DNA of 64,000 nucleotides from Variovorax sp. UMC13. Its GTDB lineage: Bacteria > Pseudomonadota > Gammaproteobacteria > Burkholderiales > Burkholderiaceae_C. This document shows positions 1-9,573 of this stretch, piece by piece. Position 1 is the first letter of the stretch; each line of letters opens with the position of its first letter. The stretch spans positions 1-64,000 of the forward strand of contig NZ_LZZW01000011.1 of the NCBI RefSeq assembly GCF_014170375.1, in the 5' to 3' direction. Under the pieces are notes generated by a model. The model searched no databases. It was not told the origin of the DNA and saw only the letters and a list, made by a program, of their open reading frames with translations. The translations under genes were made by a program, and so were the position numbers.

Positions 1-5
1 GAAAA

Positions 6-1196
<1,191 letters not shown>

Positions 1197-1220
1197 TCCA
1201 CAGGCACAAGGACACACACC

Positions 1221-1535
1221 ATGGCAACCAAGCAAAAGATCCGCATCCGCCTGAAGGCGTTCGACTACAAGCTCATCGACCAGTCGGCCGCTGAGATCGT
1301 GGACACCGCCAAGCGCACCGGCGCCATCGTCAAGGGCCCGGTGCCCCTGCCGACGCGCATGAAGCGTTTCGACATCCTGCGTTCGCCGCACGTCAACAAG
1401 ACGTCGCGCGACCAGTTCGAGATCCGCACGCACCAGCGCCTGATGGACATCGTCGACCCGACCGACAAGACCGTGGACGCGCTGATGAAGCTCGACCTGC
1501 CGGCTGGCGTCGACGTCGAGATCAAGCTGCAGTAA
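1221..1535 (+). CDS. rpsJ: 30S ribosomal protein S10
   Basis: S10 belongs to the head of the 30S subunit and, as NusE, takes part in transcription antitermination. The 104-residue product matches the family length and carries the conserved PLPTRMKRF and [13 protein letters not shown] segments. The start codon follows an AAGGA-like site in the short tuf-rpsJ gap. In most bacteria rpsJ is immediately followed by rplC. Here 274 bp separate them, holding a hairpin and a strong promoter, so rpsJ may be expressed mainly with tuf. Confidence 0.98.
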   Translation: MATKQKIRIRLKAFDYKLIDQSAAEIVDTAKRTGAIVKGPVPLPTRMKRFDILRSPHVNKTSRDQFEIRTHQRLMDIVDPTDKTVDALMKLDLPAGVDVEIKLQ

Positions 1536-1555
1536 CTCCGGTTCTGCACTTCACC

Positions 1556-1587
1556 AAGGTCCGCCGGCAGCGATGCCGGCGGACCTT
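1556..1587 (+). terminator. Strong hairpin after rpsJ, possible terminator
   Basis: A perfect 13-bp stem (1556-1568 with 1575-1587) closes a 6-base AGCGAT loop 20 bp after the rpsJ stop. No T-run follows, so it is not a canonical intrinsic terminator. It could act as a Rho-assisted terminator, a pause site or a 3' end stabiliser that separates tuf-rpsJ expression from the rplC operon. Confidence 0.5.
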
Positions 1588-1632
1588 GTCCGTTGATTCG
1601 GACTGCGGCATGCCCCTCGCCGGGCAGGCGGG

Positions 1633-1662
1633 TTGCATGAAAAGGGTAGCGCGGGCTATAAT
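1633..1662 (+). promoter_or_regulatory. Sigma-70-type promoter for rplC-rpsQ
   Basis: TTGCAT (1633-1638) and a perfect TATAAT (1657-1662) are separated by 18 bp. Transcription would start near 1669-1670 and give a leader of about 140 nt before rplC. This is the best promoter match I found in the window. It fits a heavily expressed ribosomal protein operon that starts at rplC rather than at rpsJ. Confidence 0.75.
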
Positions 1663-1669
1663 CGCCGGC

Positions 1670-1809
1670 TCTGCCCGTTTTGCGCCTTCGCCGGTGCTTG
1701 CAGGCCGAGATTTATCAACCTTTTTTCGCAGGTCTTCAACGGGACCAAACGCTGTCGCCAATTGAAGTGGCAGCGGCGGAGAAAGACTTCCATTTTTTGG
1801 AGAAAACAA
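1670..1809 (+). promoter_or_regulatory. Leader RNA of the rplC operon
   Basis: About 140 nt lie between the predicted transcription start and the rplC start codon. Visible structure includes a stem of CGCT/GCCA (1750-1760) with TGGC/AGCG (1768-1775) and a TTTTTT run (1793-1798) just before GGAG and the start codon. In enterobacteria the S10 operon leader is bound by L4 for feedback control. Whether this leader has that role is inference from position only. Confidence 0.4.
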
Positions 1810-2490
1810 ATGAGTCTGAGCAACTCCCTCGGGTTGCTGGGCCGCAAGGTGGGGATGATGCGTCTCTTCACCGATGACGGGGACGCAGTTCCTGTCACGG
1901 TGGTGGATGTGTCCAACAACCGTGTGACCCAGATCAAGTCCCAAGAGACCGACGGCTACGTCGCGCTTCAAGTGACTTTCGGTTCGCGCAAGGCATCGCG
2001 CGTGACCAAGCCGCAAGCCGGACATCTCGCCAAGGCGGGTGTCGAAGCTGGCGAAATCATCCAGGAATTCCGCGTGACCGCCGATACGGCCGGTCAGCAC
2101 AAGGCTGGTGGCGTCATTGCCGCAGGCAGCGTGTTCGCGGTCGGCCAGAAGGTGGACGTGCAGGGCACTTCCATCGGCAAGGGCTACGCTGGCACCATCA
2201 AGCGTCACAACATGAGCTCGCAGCGCGCGTCGCACGGTAACAGCCGTTCGCACAACGTGCCGGGTTCCATCGGTATGGCGCAGGATCCGGGCCGCGTGTT
2301 CCCGGGCAAGCGCATGACGGGTCACCTCGGTGACGTCACCGTCACGACGCAGAACCTCGACGTGTTCCGTATCGACGAAGCGCGTCAGCTGCTGTTGATC
2401 AAGGGCGCGATCCCCGGTTCGAAGGGTGGCTTCGTCACCGTGCGTCCGGCCATCAAGGCCAAGCCCCAAGCTGCTGAAGGAGCGAAGTAA
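1810..2490 (+). CDS. rplC: 50S ribosomal protein L3
   Basis: L3 is a primary 23S rRNA-binding protein that reaches to the peptidyl-transferase centre. I place the start at 1810, giving 226 residues starting [16 protein letters not shown]. It is preceded by TTGGAGAAAACAA, a good ribosome-binding site. The reading frame is open further upstream, but that stretch is the leader and promoter and lacks L3 similarity. The conserved central region around residues 125-165 ([18 protein letters not shown], then [11 protein letters not shown]) is intact. The stop overlaps the rplD start by one base (TAATG). Confidence 0.97.
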   Translation: MSLSNSLGLLGRKVGMMRLFTDDGDAVPVTVVDVSNNRVTQIKSQETDGYVALQVTFGSRKASRVTKPQAGHLAKAGVEAGEIIQEFRVTADTAGQHKAGGVIAAGSVFAVGQKVDVQGTSIGKGYAGTIKRHNMSSQRASHGNSRSHNVPGSIGMAQDPGRVFPGKRMTGHLGDVTVTTQNLDVFRIDEARQLLLIKGAIPGSKGGFVTVRPAIKAKPQAAEGAK

Positions 2491-3110
2491 TGCAACTCGA
2501 ACTCCTGAACGAGCAAGGCCAGGCCGCGTCGAAGTACGACGCCCCCGAGACCGTGTTCGGCCGTGACTACAACGAAGATCTGGTTCACCAGATCGTCGTC
2601 GCATTCCAGGCCAACGCCCGTCAAGGCACGCGCGCCCAGAAGGACCGCGAACAGGTCCATCACTCGACCAAGAAGCCTTTCAAGCAAAAGGGAACGGGCC
2701 GCGCCCGTGCCGGTATGACGTCCTCGCCCCTGTGGCGTGGCGGCGGCCGCATCTTCCCGAACATGCCTGACGAAAACTTCACGCAGAAGATCAACAAGAA
2801 GATGTACCGCGCCGGCATGGCGTCGATCTTCTCGCAGCTCGCGCGTGAAGGCCGTCTGGCCGTGGTGGATTCGCTGACGGTGGATTCGCCCAAGACCAAG
2901 CCGCTCGCCGCCAAGTTCAAGGCCATGAATCTCGAGTCCGTGCTCGTGATCGCCGAAGAAGTCGACGAGAACCTCTACCTCGCCTCGCGCAACCTGGTGA
3001 ACGTGCTCGTCGTCGAGCCGCGTTACGCCGATCCGGTGTCGCTGGTGCACTACAAGAAGGTGCTGGTCACCAAGGGTGCCGTCGACAAGCTCAAGGAGAT
3101 GTTCGCATGA
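2490..3110 (+). CDS. rplD: 50S ribosomal protein L4
   Basis: L4 is an early-assembly 23S rRNA-binding protein whose loop lines the peptide exit tunnel. In gamma-proteobacteria it also represses its own operon. The 206 residues include the loop segment [11 protein letters not shown] at about residues 66-76, where macrolide-resistance changes map in other species; it looks normal here. It starts in the TAATG overlap with rplC and ends overlapping rplW by four bases, which implies tight translational coupling. Confidence 0.97.
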   Translation: MQLELLNEQGQAASKYDAPETVFGRDYNEDLVHQIVVAFQANARQGTRAQKDREQVHHSTKKPFKQKGTGRARAGMTSSPLWRGGGRIFPNMPDENFTQKINKKMYRAGMASIFSQLAREGRLAVVDSLTVDSPKTKPLAAKFKAMNLESVLVIAEEVDENLYLASRNLVNVLVVEPRYADPVSLVHYKKVLVTKGAVDKLKEMFA

Positions 3111-3445
3111 GCCGCATGAATCCTACGCCCGCTTTCCGGAATTCGTTCCAGGAAGGCCGTCTGATGGCCGTGCTGGTCGCCCCGATCGTGTCTGAAAAGG
3201 CCACGATGGTCGGCGAAAAGTCGAATACCGTCACTTTCAAGGTGCTGCAGGACGCCACCAAGCCCGAGATCAAGGCCGCTGTTGAACTGATGTTCAAGGT
3301 CGAAGTCCAGGGCGTGTCGGTGCTCAACACCAAGGGCAAGACCAAGCGCTTTGGCAAGTCCATCGGCCGCCGCGACAACGTTCGCAAGGCCTATGTGACG
3401 CTGAAGGCAGGTCAAGAGCTCAACCTCGTCGGGGAAGGCGCTTAA
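3107..3445 (+). CDS. rplW: 50S ribosomal protein L23
   Basis: L23 sits at the tunnel exit and docks trigger factor and SRP. I chose the ATGA-overlap start (AAGGAG 8 bases upstream), giving 112 residues. An in-frame ATG at 3164 ([13 protein letters not shown]) also has a GGAAGG site and would give the more usual length of about 93 residues, so the N-terminal 19 residues are uncertain. The core [10 protein letters not shown] and the basic [14 protein letters not shown] loop are intact. Confidence 0.95.
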   Translation: MSRMNPTPAFRNSFQEGRLMAVLVAPIVSEKATMVGEKSNTVTFKVLQDATKPEIKAAVELMFKVEVQGVSVLNTKGKTKRFGKSIGRRDNVRKAYVTLKAGQELNLVGEGA

Positions 3446-3447
3446 TC

Positions 3448-4272
3448 ATGGCCGTCATCAAGATGAAACCCACTTCGCCGGGCCAACGCGGCGCGGTGAA
3501 GATCTCGCGGGACCACCTGTTCAAGGGTGCTCCTCACGCGCCGCTGCTGGAACCCCAGTTCCAGAAGGCCGGCCGTAACAACAACGGTCACATCACGACC
3601 CGTCACAAGGGTGGTGGCCACAAGCACCACTACCGCGTGGTGGACTTCGTGCGCAACAAGGACGGCATCCCGGCCAAGGTCGAACGCATCGAGTACGACC
3701 CGAACCGCACCGCCCACATCGCCCTGGTGTGCTACGCCGACGGCGAGCGCCGCTACATCATCGCCCCGCGCGGTCTGGAAGCCGGTGCAACGCTGCTGAG
3801 CGGTTCGGAAGCTCCGATCCGCGCCGGCAACACGCTGCCGATCCGCAACATCCCGGTCGGTTCGACGATCCACTGCATCGAGCTGCAACCCGGCAAGGGC
3901 GCGCAGATCGCGCGTTCGGCCGGTACGTCGGCCACGCTGCTGGCGCGCGAAGGTGTCTACGCTCAAGTGCGCATGCGCTCGGGTGAAGTCCGCCGCGTGC
4001 ACGTCGAGTGCCGCGCCACCATCGGCGAAGTCGCCAACGAAGAGCACAGCCTGCGCCGTCTGGGCAAGGCCGGTGTGAAGCGTCACATGGGTATCCGCCC
4101 GACCGTTCGCGGCGTGGTGATGAACCCGGTGGACCACCCGCACGGTGGTGGTGAAGGCAAGACCGGTGAAGGTCGCCATCCAGTCGATCCATGGGGCAAC
4201 CTCACCAAGGGCTATCGCACCCGTAACAACAAGCGCACGCAGGTCTTCATCGTGTCGCGTCGCAAGAAATAA
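3448..4272 (+). CDS. rplB: 50S ribosomal protein L2
   Basis: L2 is needed for subunit association and peptidyl-transferase activity. Its 274 residues match the family length. The C-terminal signature [13 protein letters not shown], with the histidine long implicated in peptidyl transfer, is near residues 222-234. It starts two bases after the rplW stop and ends with a basic RRKK tail. Confidence 0.98.
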   Translation: MAVIKMKPTSPGQRGAVKISRDHLFKGAPHAPLLEPQFQKAGRNNNGHITTRHKGGGHKHHYRVVDFVRNKDGIPAKVERIEYDPNRTAHIALVCYADGERRYIIAPRGLEAGATLLSGSEAPIRAGNTLPIRNIPVGSTIHCIELQPGKGAQIARSAGTSATLLAREGVYAQVRMRSGEVRRVHVECRATIGEVANEEHSLRRLGKAGVKRHMGIRPTVRGVVMNPVDHPHGGGEGKTGEGRHPVDPWGNLTKGYRTRNNKRTQVFIVSRRKK

Positions 4273-4283
4273 GGGGATAGCAA

Positions 4284-4562
4284 ATGACACGCTCTCTCAA
4301 GAAGGGTCCTTTCGTCGACCACCATCTGGTGGCCAAGGCCGACAAGGCTGTGACGACCAAGGACAAGAAGCCGATCAAGACCTGGTCGCGTCGCTCGATG
4401 GTCCTGCCCGAGTTCATCGGCCTGACCATTGCCGTGCACAACGGCAAGCAGCACGTGCCTGTGTACATCACCGATCAGATGGTCGGCCACAAGCTCGGCG
4501 AATTTGCGCTCACCCGCACGTTCAAGGGGCACCCCGCGGACAAAAAAGTCCAGAAGAAGTAA
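4284..4562 (+). CDS. rpsS: 30S ribosomal protein S19
   Basis: S19 is in the 30S head, next to S13, and contacts the A-site tRNA. The 92-residue product begins [15 protein letters not shown] and carries the conserved [16 protein letters not shown] and [12 protein letters not shown] segments. It follows rplB by 11 bp with an AAGGGGAT ribosome-binding site and is the normal length. Confidence 0.98.
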   Translation: MTRSLKKGPFVDHHLVAKADKAVTTKDKKPIKTWSRRSMVLPEFIGLTIAVHNGKQHVPVYITDQMVGHKLGEFALTRTFKGHPADKKVQKK

Positions 4563-4571
4563 GGAACGACC

Positions 4572-4904
4572 ATGTCTGAAACACGTGCAGTCCTCCGCGG
4601 TGTCCGCCTGTCGGTCGACAAGGGCCGTCTGGTCGCGGACCTCATCCGCGGCAAGAAGGTCGATCAAGCGCTCAACGTTCTGCAATTCACGCAGAAGAAG
4701 GCCGCTGTGATCATCAAGAAGGTGCTCGAGTCGGCCATCGCCAACGCCGAGCACAACGACGGTGCCGACATCGACGAACTGAAGGTCAAGACCATCTACG
4801 TCGAACAAGGCGCCACGCTCAAGCGCTTCACCGCGCGCGCCAAGGGCCGCGGCAACCGCATCAGCAAGCCCACGTGCCATGTGTACGTGACGGTTGGCAA
4901 CTAA
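4572..4904 (+). CDS. rplV: 50S ribosomal protein L22
   Basis: L22 binds all six 23S rRNA domains and its hairpin lines the exit tunnel. The 110-residue product has [18 protein letters not shown] at the N-terminus and the tunnel hairpin around residues 83-100 ([14 protein letters not shown]). It starts 9 bp after rpsS behind AAGGAACGACC and is followed 14 bp later by rpsC. Confidence 0.98.
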   Translation: MSETRAVLRGVRLSVDKGRLVADLIRGKKVDQALNVLQFTQKKAAVIIKKVLESAIANAEHNDGADIDELKVKTIYVEQGATLKRFTARAKGRGNRISKPTCHVYVTVGN

Positions 4905-4918
4905 GAGGCCGGAAGACT

Positions 4919-5845
4919 ATGGGACAAAAAATCCACCCTACCGGCTTCCGCCTTGCGGTCAGCCGCAACTGGTCGAGCCGCTGGTACGCCAGCAACAAAG
5001 ACTTCGCCGGCATGCTGGCCGAAGACATCAAGGTGCGCGAGTACCTGAAGAAGAAGCTCAAGAACGCGTCGGTTTCGCGCGTGCTGATCGAGCGTCCCGC
5101 CAAGAACGCACGCATCACGATCTACTCGGCACGTCCGGGCGTCGTGATCGGCAAGAAGGGCGAAGACATCGAGAACCTCAAGCGCGAACTCGGCAAGCAG
5201 CTGGGTGTGCCGGTCGCAGTGAACATCGAAGAAGTGCGCAAGCCTGAAATCGATGCCCAACTGATCGCCGACAGCATCACGCAGCAGCTCGAAAAGCGGA
5301 TCATGTTCCGCCGCGCCATGAAGCGTGCGATGCAGAACGCCATGCGTCTGGGTGCCCTGGGCATCAAGATCATGTCGTCGGGCCGTCTCAACGGTATCGA
5401 AATCGCCCGTTGCGAGTGGTACCGCGAAGGCCGCGTGCCGCTTCACACCCTGCGCGCCGACATCGACTACGGCACCTCGGAAGCCAAGACCACCTACGGC
5501 GTCATCGGCGTCAAGGTCTGGGTCTACAAGGGCGACACGCTGGGTCGTAACGACCTGCCGGCCGTCGAAACGCCGCGTCCGGACGACGAGCGTCGCCCGC
5601 GTGGTCCCCGCCGCGATGGCCGCCCTGGTGGCGACCGTCCGGGTGGCGACCGTCGTGGTCCCGGCCCCCGTGCCGGTGGCCGTGGCCCGATCGGTGGCAA
5701 CACCGCACCGGCCGATGGCAGCGACAAGCCCGCAGAAGCGACCGGTGGTGCGCCCGCAGCACCGGGTGCAGACCCGAAACCCGCCGTTAAGCGCGTCCGC
5801 AAAGCCGCGCCAGCTGCAGCAGCTGACGGTGCCAAGACCGAGTAA
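4919..5845 (+). CDS. rpsC: 30S ribosomal protein S3, long RG-rich C-terminus
   Basis: S3 forms part of the mRNA entry channel and its helicase. The start at 4919 ([18 protein letters not shown]) is universal for the family, although the frame is open upstream. The KH domain carries [12 protein letters not shown]. At 308 residues it is far longer than the 233-residue E. coli protein. From about residue 219 a low-complexity tail rich in Arg, Gly, Pro and Asp ([20 protein letters not shown]) runs into a Pro/Ala/Lys stretch. The extension looks disordered and could bind RNA; that function is not established. Confidence 0.97.
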   Translation: MGQKIHPTGFRLAVSRNWSSRWYASNKDFAGMLAEDIKVREYLKKKLKNASVSRVLIERPAKNARITIYSARPGVVIGKKGEDIENLKRELGKQLGVPVAVNIEEVRKPEIDAQLIADSITQQLEKRIMFRRAMKRAMQNAMRLGALGIKIMSSGRLNGIEIARCEWYREGRVPLHTLRADIDYGTSEAKTTYGVIGVKVWVYKGDTLGRNDLPAVETPRPDDERRPRGPRRDGRPGGDRPGGDRRGPGPRAGGRGPIGGNTAPADGSDKPAEATGGAPAAPGADPKPAVKRVRKAAPAAAADGAKTE

Positions 5846-5899
5846 TCGGTCTTTCCCGGGCGCGAAAGCGCTCGGGTCAGTCTCACGGAGTAATAAAAC

Positions 5900-6316
5900 A
5901 TGCTGCAACCTGCACGCAGAAAGTTCCGCAAGGAACAAAAGGGCCGCAACACTGGCATCGCTACCCGGGGCAACTCGGTGGCATTCGGTGATTTCGGTCT
6001 GAAATGCACCGACCGCGGCCGTCTGACCGCGCGCCAACTCGAAGCCGCACGTCGCGCGATCTCGCGTCACGTGAAGCGCGGTGGCCGCATCTGGATCCGC
6101 GTGTTCCCGGACAAGCCAATCTCTACCAAGCCCGCTGAAGTGCGGATGGGTAACGGTAAGGGCAACCCCGAGTACTACGTCGCGGAAATCCAACCCGGCA
6201 AGATCGTGTTCGAGATCGTCGGCGTGCCCGAAGAACTCGCCCGCGAAGCGTTCCGCCTGGCTGCTGCCAAGCTGCCGCTGCGTACCACCTTCGTCGCGCG
6301 CCAGCTCGGCACCTGA
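5900..6316 (+). CDS. rplP: 50S ribosomal protein L16
   Basis: L16 contacts the A-site tRNA elbow and is required for late 50S assembly. Its 138 residues start [17 protein letters not shown] and hold the conserved [19 protein letters not shown] segment near residues 72-90. This neighbourhood includes the arginine hydroxylated in some bacteria. The 54-bp gap after rpsC contains CACGGAG as ribosome-binding site. Confidence 0.98.
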   Translation: MLQPARRKFRKEQKGRNTGIATRGNSVAFGDFGLKCTDRGRLTARQLEAARRAISRHVKRGGRIWIRVFPDKPISTKPAEVRMGNGKGNPEYYVAEIQPGKIVFEIVGVPEELAREAFRLAAAKLPLRTTFVARQLGT

Positions 6317-6333
6317 TCGAGGAGAGAACACTC

Positions 6334-6585
6334 ATGGCAACACGTAAGAAGAAGGACGCCGCGGCCAAGCCGGCCAAGGTGTCGAAGGCTGCAGCACTGC
6401 GCGACAAGGACGTCGCCGGCCTGCAAACCGAAATCAAGGATCTGCAGAAGGCCCATTTCGGTCTGCGCATGCAGAAGGCCACGCAACAGCTGTCGAACAC
6501 CTCGACGCTGCGCGTGACACGTCGCGACATCGCTCGCGCCAAGACCATTCTTGCTCAGAAGCAAGAAGCACCCGCCGCCAAGTAA
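6334..6585 (+). CDS. rpmC: 50S ribosomal protein L29, N-terminally extended
   Basis: L29 is a two-helix protein near the tunnel exit that contacts L23. The core ([16 protein letters not shown] onward, with [11 protein letters not shown]) is typical. The product has 83 residues against about 63 in E. coli, because a Lys/Ala-rich segment of about 22 residues ([19 protein letters not shown]) is added at the N-terminus. The start is supported by GAGGAGAG 9 bases upstream. Confidence 0.95.
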   Translation: MATRKKKDAAAKPAKVSKAAALRDKDVAGLQTEIKDLQKAHFGLRMQKATQQLSNTSTLRVTRRDIARAKTILAQKQEAPAAK

Positions 6586-6594
6586 GGAGCAAAC

Positions 6595-6864
6595 ATGACG
6601 GAAGCTAAAAAATCCCTCAAGCGCACCTTGATCGGCAAGGTCGTGAGCGACAAGCGTGAGAAGACCGTGACCGTGCTGGTCGAGCGTCGTGTGAAGCACG
6701 AGCTCTACGGCAAGATCGTGGCCAAGACGAGCAAGTACCACGCCCATGACGAAAAGGGCGAGTACCACCTGGGCGACACCATCGAGATCACGGAAAGCCG
6801 TCCGATCTCGAAGACCAAGAACTGGGTCGTGACCCGTCTGGTCGAGAAGGCCGTCCTGGTCTGA
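6595..6864 (+). CDS. rpsQ: 30S ribosomal protein S17
   Basis: S17 is an OB-fold 16S rRNA-binding protein needed for early 30S assembly. The 89 residues include [20 protein letters not shown] and the basic [16 protein letters not shown] loop. It starts 9 bp after rpmC behind AAGGAG and is the last gene of this ribosomal cluster. A terminator follows, and rplN-rplX-rplE, which often continue the string, are not here. Confidence 0.98.
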   Translation: MTEAKKSLKRTLIGKVVSDKREKTVTVLVERRVKHELYGKIVAKTSKYHAHDEKGEYHLGDTIEITESRPISKTKNWVVTRLVEKAVLV

Positions 6865-6887
6865 CCCTGGGCACACAGCCCCTCCCG

Positions 6888-6919
6888 AAACGGCCCACAA
6901 TGTGGGCCGTTTCTTTTTT
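6888..6919 (+). terminator. Intrinsic terminator after rpsQ
   Basis: AAACGGCCCACA (6888-6899) pairs with TGTGGGCCGTTT (6901-6912). The terminal bases form the loop, and CTTTTTT follows. It is a classic Rho-independent terminator for the rplC-rpsQ transcript, only 18 bp upstream of the next start codon. Confidence 0.9.
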
Positions 6920-6937
6920 GTCTGGAGCATTCACATC

Positions 6938-7444
6938 ATGATCAAAGTCGGCGACACCCTTCCCCCCGTCACCCTGCAGGAATACTCGGAAGTCGAGGGC
7001 GAAGGCTGCAGCATCGGCCCGAACGCCGTGGACGTCGCCAAGGCTTCGGCCGGCAAGACGATCGCGGTCTTCGCGCTGCCCGGTGCCTTCACGCCCACCT
7101 GCTCGGCCAAGCACGTGCCGGGCTATGTGCAGCACTTCGACGAGTTCAAGGCCGCGGGTGTCGACGAGATCTGGTGCCTGAGCGTCAACGACGCCTTCGT
7201 GATGGGCGCCTGGGCGCGCGACCAGAAGACCGGCACCAAGGTGCGCATGCTGGCCGACGGCAGCGCCGACTTCGCCAAGGCCACCGGCCTCACGCTCGAC
7301 CTGACCGGCCGCGGCATGGGCCTGCGCAGCAACCGCTACTCGATGCTGGTGAAGGACGGCAAGGTCGCGACGCTCAACGTCGAGGCCCCGGGCAAGTTCG
7401 AGGTCAGCAACGCCGAGACGCTGCTGGCGCAAGCCAAGGGCTGA
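6938..7444 (+). CDS. Peroxiredoxin (Prx5/type II family)
   Basis: This is a thiol peroxidase that reduces H2O2 and alkyl hydroperoxides. The peroxidatic cysteine is C55 in PGAFTPTCSAKHVPGY, the Prx5 signature. Other cysteines are C24 and one near residue 80, so it may be 1-Cys, possibly reduced by glutathione/glutaredoxin. I chose the ATG at 6938 (MIKVGDTLPP, 168 residues) behind TGGAG. An upstream in-frame ATG at 6902 lies inside the rpsQ terminator. There is almost no room for a promoter of its own after that terminator. Confidence 0.93.
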   Translation: MIKVGDTLPPVTLQEYSEVEGEGCSIGPNAVDVAKASAGKTIAVFALPGAFTPTCSAKHVPGYVQHFDEFKAAGVDEIWCLSVNDAFVMGAWARDQKTGTKVRMLADGSADFAKATGLTLDLTGRGMGLRSNRYSMLVKDGKVATLNVEAPGKFEVSNAETLLAQAKG

Positions 7445-7466
7445 GCGCCCCTGTGCTGACCCCACG

Positions 7467-7490
7467 AAGGCGCCACGAGGCGCCTTTTTT
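7467..7490 (+). terminator. Intrinsic terminator after the peroxiredoxin gene
   Basis: AAGGCGCC (7467-7474), loop ACGA, GGCGCCTT (7479-7486) and a T-run to 7490. It lies 22 bp after the peroxiredoxin stop and before repeat array A. Confidence 0.88.
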
Positions 7491-7497
7491 CATGCCA

Positions 7498-7661
7498 GAG
7501 ACACCGCGGAACCGGCTTTGCCGGGCCGCTGGTGTCGCCCCCTCGAGGGGGAAGGCGAAGCGACACGCAGTGCGCGAGCATTCGGGGGTGGGCCAGGGAC
7601 TGCCCCCCTTGAGGGGGAGGGCGAAGCGACACGCAGTGCGCGAGCCTTCGGGGGTGGGTCA
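7498..7661 (-). repeat. Dispersed repeat array A (one full, one partial unit)
   Basis: Read on the minus strand, the array begins exactly with the TGA stop of the acetyltransferase and continues CCCACCCCCGAAGG. The first unit (about 7602-7661) lacks the distal part. The second (about 7498-7594) is complete, with a CCCCCTCGAGGGGG palindrome and the CGGCCCGGCAAAGCCGG hairpin. The same unit appears in opposite orientation at 9571-9767. I do not recognise a named family, and no transposase gene is present. Confidence 0.85.
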
Positions 7662-8249
7662 GAGCTCGACTTTCAGGTAGTGCGAGCCCGGGATCGGGTT
7701 GTGATAGTAGGGTGGCACCTCGACGAAGCCCAGGTCCTCGTAGAGCGTGCGCGCCGACTCCATGTCGTCGAGCGTGTCCAGCAGCACGCAGGCGTAGCCC
7801 GCGGTGCGTGCCGCATCGAGGATGGCTTCGGCCAGCCGCCGGCCCAGTCCCAGGCCGCGAAAGCCGGGGCGCACGTAGAGCCGCTTCATCTCGGCCGCGT
7901 TGGGGTCGTCGGCGCTGTCGAGCGGCCGCAGCGCGCAGCAGCCGGCCACCACCGCCTGCCGGCCATCGGCCAGGCGCAGCATCGTTGGACGGTGCTCGGG
8001 GGCCGCGGGAATGTCGGTGGCCGCTACCAGCGCCAGCAGCAGCGCGCCGCGCGGCTCGGCGTAGTCGCCGGGCAGAGCCGCGAGTTCCTCGGCGAAATTC
8101 TGGAAGCTCAGGTCGATGCCCAGGCCGCCGGCGTACTCGGTGAACACGGCGCGCAGGGCGTCGAGTTCGTCCGCTGCGTGCGGCGTGATCAGCACGATGT
8201 CGGGCGTGCCGATCAGCGGCAGCGTGCGCGAGGCGGGGAAGGTGCTCAT
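7659..8249 (-). CDS. GNAT-family N-acetyltransferase
   Basis: This is a predicted acetyl-CoA-dependent acetyltransferase of unknown substrate. Its 196 residues contain the GNAT motif A region EMKRLYVRPGFRGLGLGRRL (acetyl-CoA pyrophosphate loop, R-G-x-G-x-G-R type) near residues 122-141, then a motif B region ending LYEDLGFVEVPPYYHNP. I start at MSTFPASRT, whose ATG overlaps the stop of the upstream cytochrome b561 gene (ATGA), implying cotranslation. The frame is open much further upstream, but that is the shadow of the cytochrome genes. The stop codon is the first triplet of a dispersed repeat. Confidence 0.9.
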   Translation of the reverse strand: MSTFPASRTLPLIGTPDIVLITPHAADELDALRAVFTEYAGGLGIDLSFQNFAEELAALPGDYAEPRGALLLALVAATDIPAAPEHRPTMLRLADGRQAVVAGCCALRPLDSADDPNAAEMKRLYVRPGFRGLGLGRRLAEAILDAARTAGYACVLLDTLDDMESARTLYEDLGFVEVPPYYHNPIPGSHYLKVEL

Positions 8250-8953
8250 GAGCGCAAGGTTCCGATCCAGAGCGCGAAGCCGACGCAGGCCGCGAACAGC
8301 ACCAGGGCCAACAGACGCGATGCGGCATCGTCCCGGCTGGGTTGCGCGGCGGTGGACGCGGGCGCCACGAGGGTCTTGTCGCCCGAGATCATCGGGCCGA
8401 CCAGGCGGTGCCGCCGCACCAGCGCGTAATAGAGCACCGCCAGCAGGTGCAGCACCAGCAGCGCGATCACCAGCCATTTGCCGCGCTCCGCGTGCCAGCC
8501 GGTGGCCAGGCTGGCGGTGGCGCCCGACACCAGGTGCGACAGCGGGCCCACGTTGGAAATCTCGTCGTCGGCCAGCAGGCCGGTGCCGACCTGCAGCGCC
8601 AGCAGCCCCAGCATCGCGAAGACCGACAGCGCGCCCAGCGGGTTGTGGCCGATCAGGTGGTCCGGATGGGCGTCGCCGCGCAGGTAGGCGACGACCGAGC
8701 GCGGCCGGTAGAGGAAGGCCGCGAAGCGCGACCAGCGCCCGCCGACGAAGCCCCAGAGCAGCCGGAACAGCAGCAGCGCCAGCACCAGGTAGCCGAGCCT
8801 GAAGTGCCATTCCATGGCGCCGAGGAAGCCGGTAGCGAGCAGGCCGCCGACGCCCAGCGCCAGCAGCCAGTGGAAGGCCCGCGTCGGCAGGTCCCAGATG
8901 CGTGTGCGCGTCGGGCGTACCTCGTCGATGGTCTGGGACGGAGAAGGAGTCAT
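8246..8953 (-). CDS. Cytochrome b561-type membrane protein
   Basis: This is a small membrane di-haem cytochrome b that probably moves electrons between the quinone pool and a periplasmic carrier. The 235-residue protein starts MTPSPSQTIDEVRPTRTRIWDLPTR and has the TRAFHWLLALGV haem-ligand helix, further helices with histidines (GHNPLGALSVFAML; LHLLAVLYYALVRRHRLV) and a final C-terminal helix. It diverges from the cytochrome c' gene at 9115, a natural redox partner, and overlaps the acetyltransferase by four bases. An earlier in-frame start at 9001 is possible but lacks signal features. Confidence 0.88.
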   Translation of the reverse strand: MTPSPSQTIDEVRPTRTRIWDLPTRAFHWLLALGVGGLLATGFLGAMEWHFRLGYLVLALLLFRLLWGFVGGRWSRFAAFLYRPRSVVAYLRGDAHPDHLIGHNPLGALSVFAMLGLLALQVGTGLLADDEISNVGPLSHLVSGATASLATGWHAERGKWLVIALLVLHLLAVLYYALVRRHRLVGPMISGDKTLVAPASTAAQPSRDDAASRLLALVLFAACVGFALWIGTLRS

Positions 8954-9114
8954 CGGGCGGACAAAGAGGGCCGAAAAGGGGCGGGAGGCGCAGATTAGCA
9001 AATCTCGGCGGCCGCGGCCGGAAGCCCCATGTCGCGCCTGCGCCTTCGCGGCCCTCTAAACTGTTCGCCGGTGCCGCAGGCGCGGCGCCGATCCCCCACG
9101 AAATAAGGAAGCCC

Positions 9115-9573
9115 ATGATTCGTCTTGCCAGCCTTGCGCTGGCTGCGGCAGTTGTTGTCGCAGCCGTGCTGCCCGTCCATGCCCAGCCCCAGAAGTTCGA
9201 CAAGCCCGAGGACGCCATCAAGTTCCGCCAGGCCACGCTCAAGGAGATGCAGCAGAACTTCAAGCGGGTCGCCGACATGGCCTCGGGCCGCGACGACTTC
9301 AATGCCAAGGTGGCCGACGAGAGCGCGCAGCGCGTGGCCGAGCTGATCAAGCAGCCCTGGGTGGCCTTCGGTCCCGGGACCGAAGGCGGCAAGGCCAAGC
9401 CGGAGGTCTGGACCGAGCAGGCGAAGTTCAAGGACCTGGCCGGCAAGGCCGAGGGCGAGATGGTCAAGCTGGCGGCCGCGGCCAAGACCGGCAACCTCGA
9501 TGCCATCAAGGCCTCGATCGGCGCGGCGGGCGCGACCTGCAAGGCGTGCCACGACAGCTTCAGAGCACGCTGA
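9115..9573 (+). CDS. Cytochrome c' (periplasmic)
   Basis: A class II cytochrome c, 152 residues, whose haem site CKACH lies at the C-terminus as usual for cytochrome c'. These four-helix-bundle proteins bind NO or CO and give nitrosative stress resistance in other bacteria. The N-terminus is a clear Sec signal (MIRLASLALAAAVVVAAVLPVHA). AAGGAAG precedes the ATG. It diverges from the b561 gene, a common pairing. The stop TGA is the first triplet of repeat array B. Confidence 0.92.
   Translation: MIRLASLALAAAVVVAAVLPVHAQPQKFDKPEDAIKFRQATLKEMQQNFKRVADMASGRDDFNAKVADESAQRVAELIKQPWVAFGPGTEGGKAKPEVWTEQAKFKDLAGKAEGEMVKLAAAAKTGNLDAIKASIGAAGATCKACHDSFRAR

Noticed and set aside
1633-1809. N-terminal extension of L3 from the open frame
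   Set aside because: The stretch is the promoter and leader; L3 homology and a good ribosome-binding site start at 1810.
3164-3445. Shorter rplW from the internal ATG at 3164
   Set aside because: Not excluded, but the ATGA overlap with rplD and the well-spaced AAGGAG favour 3107.
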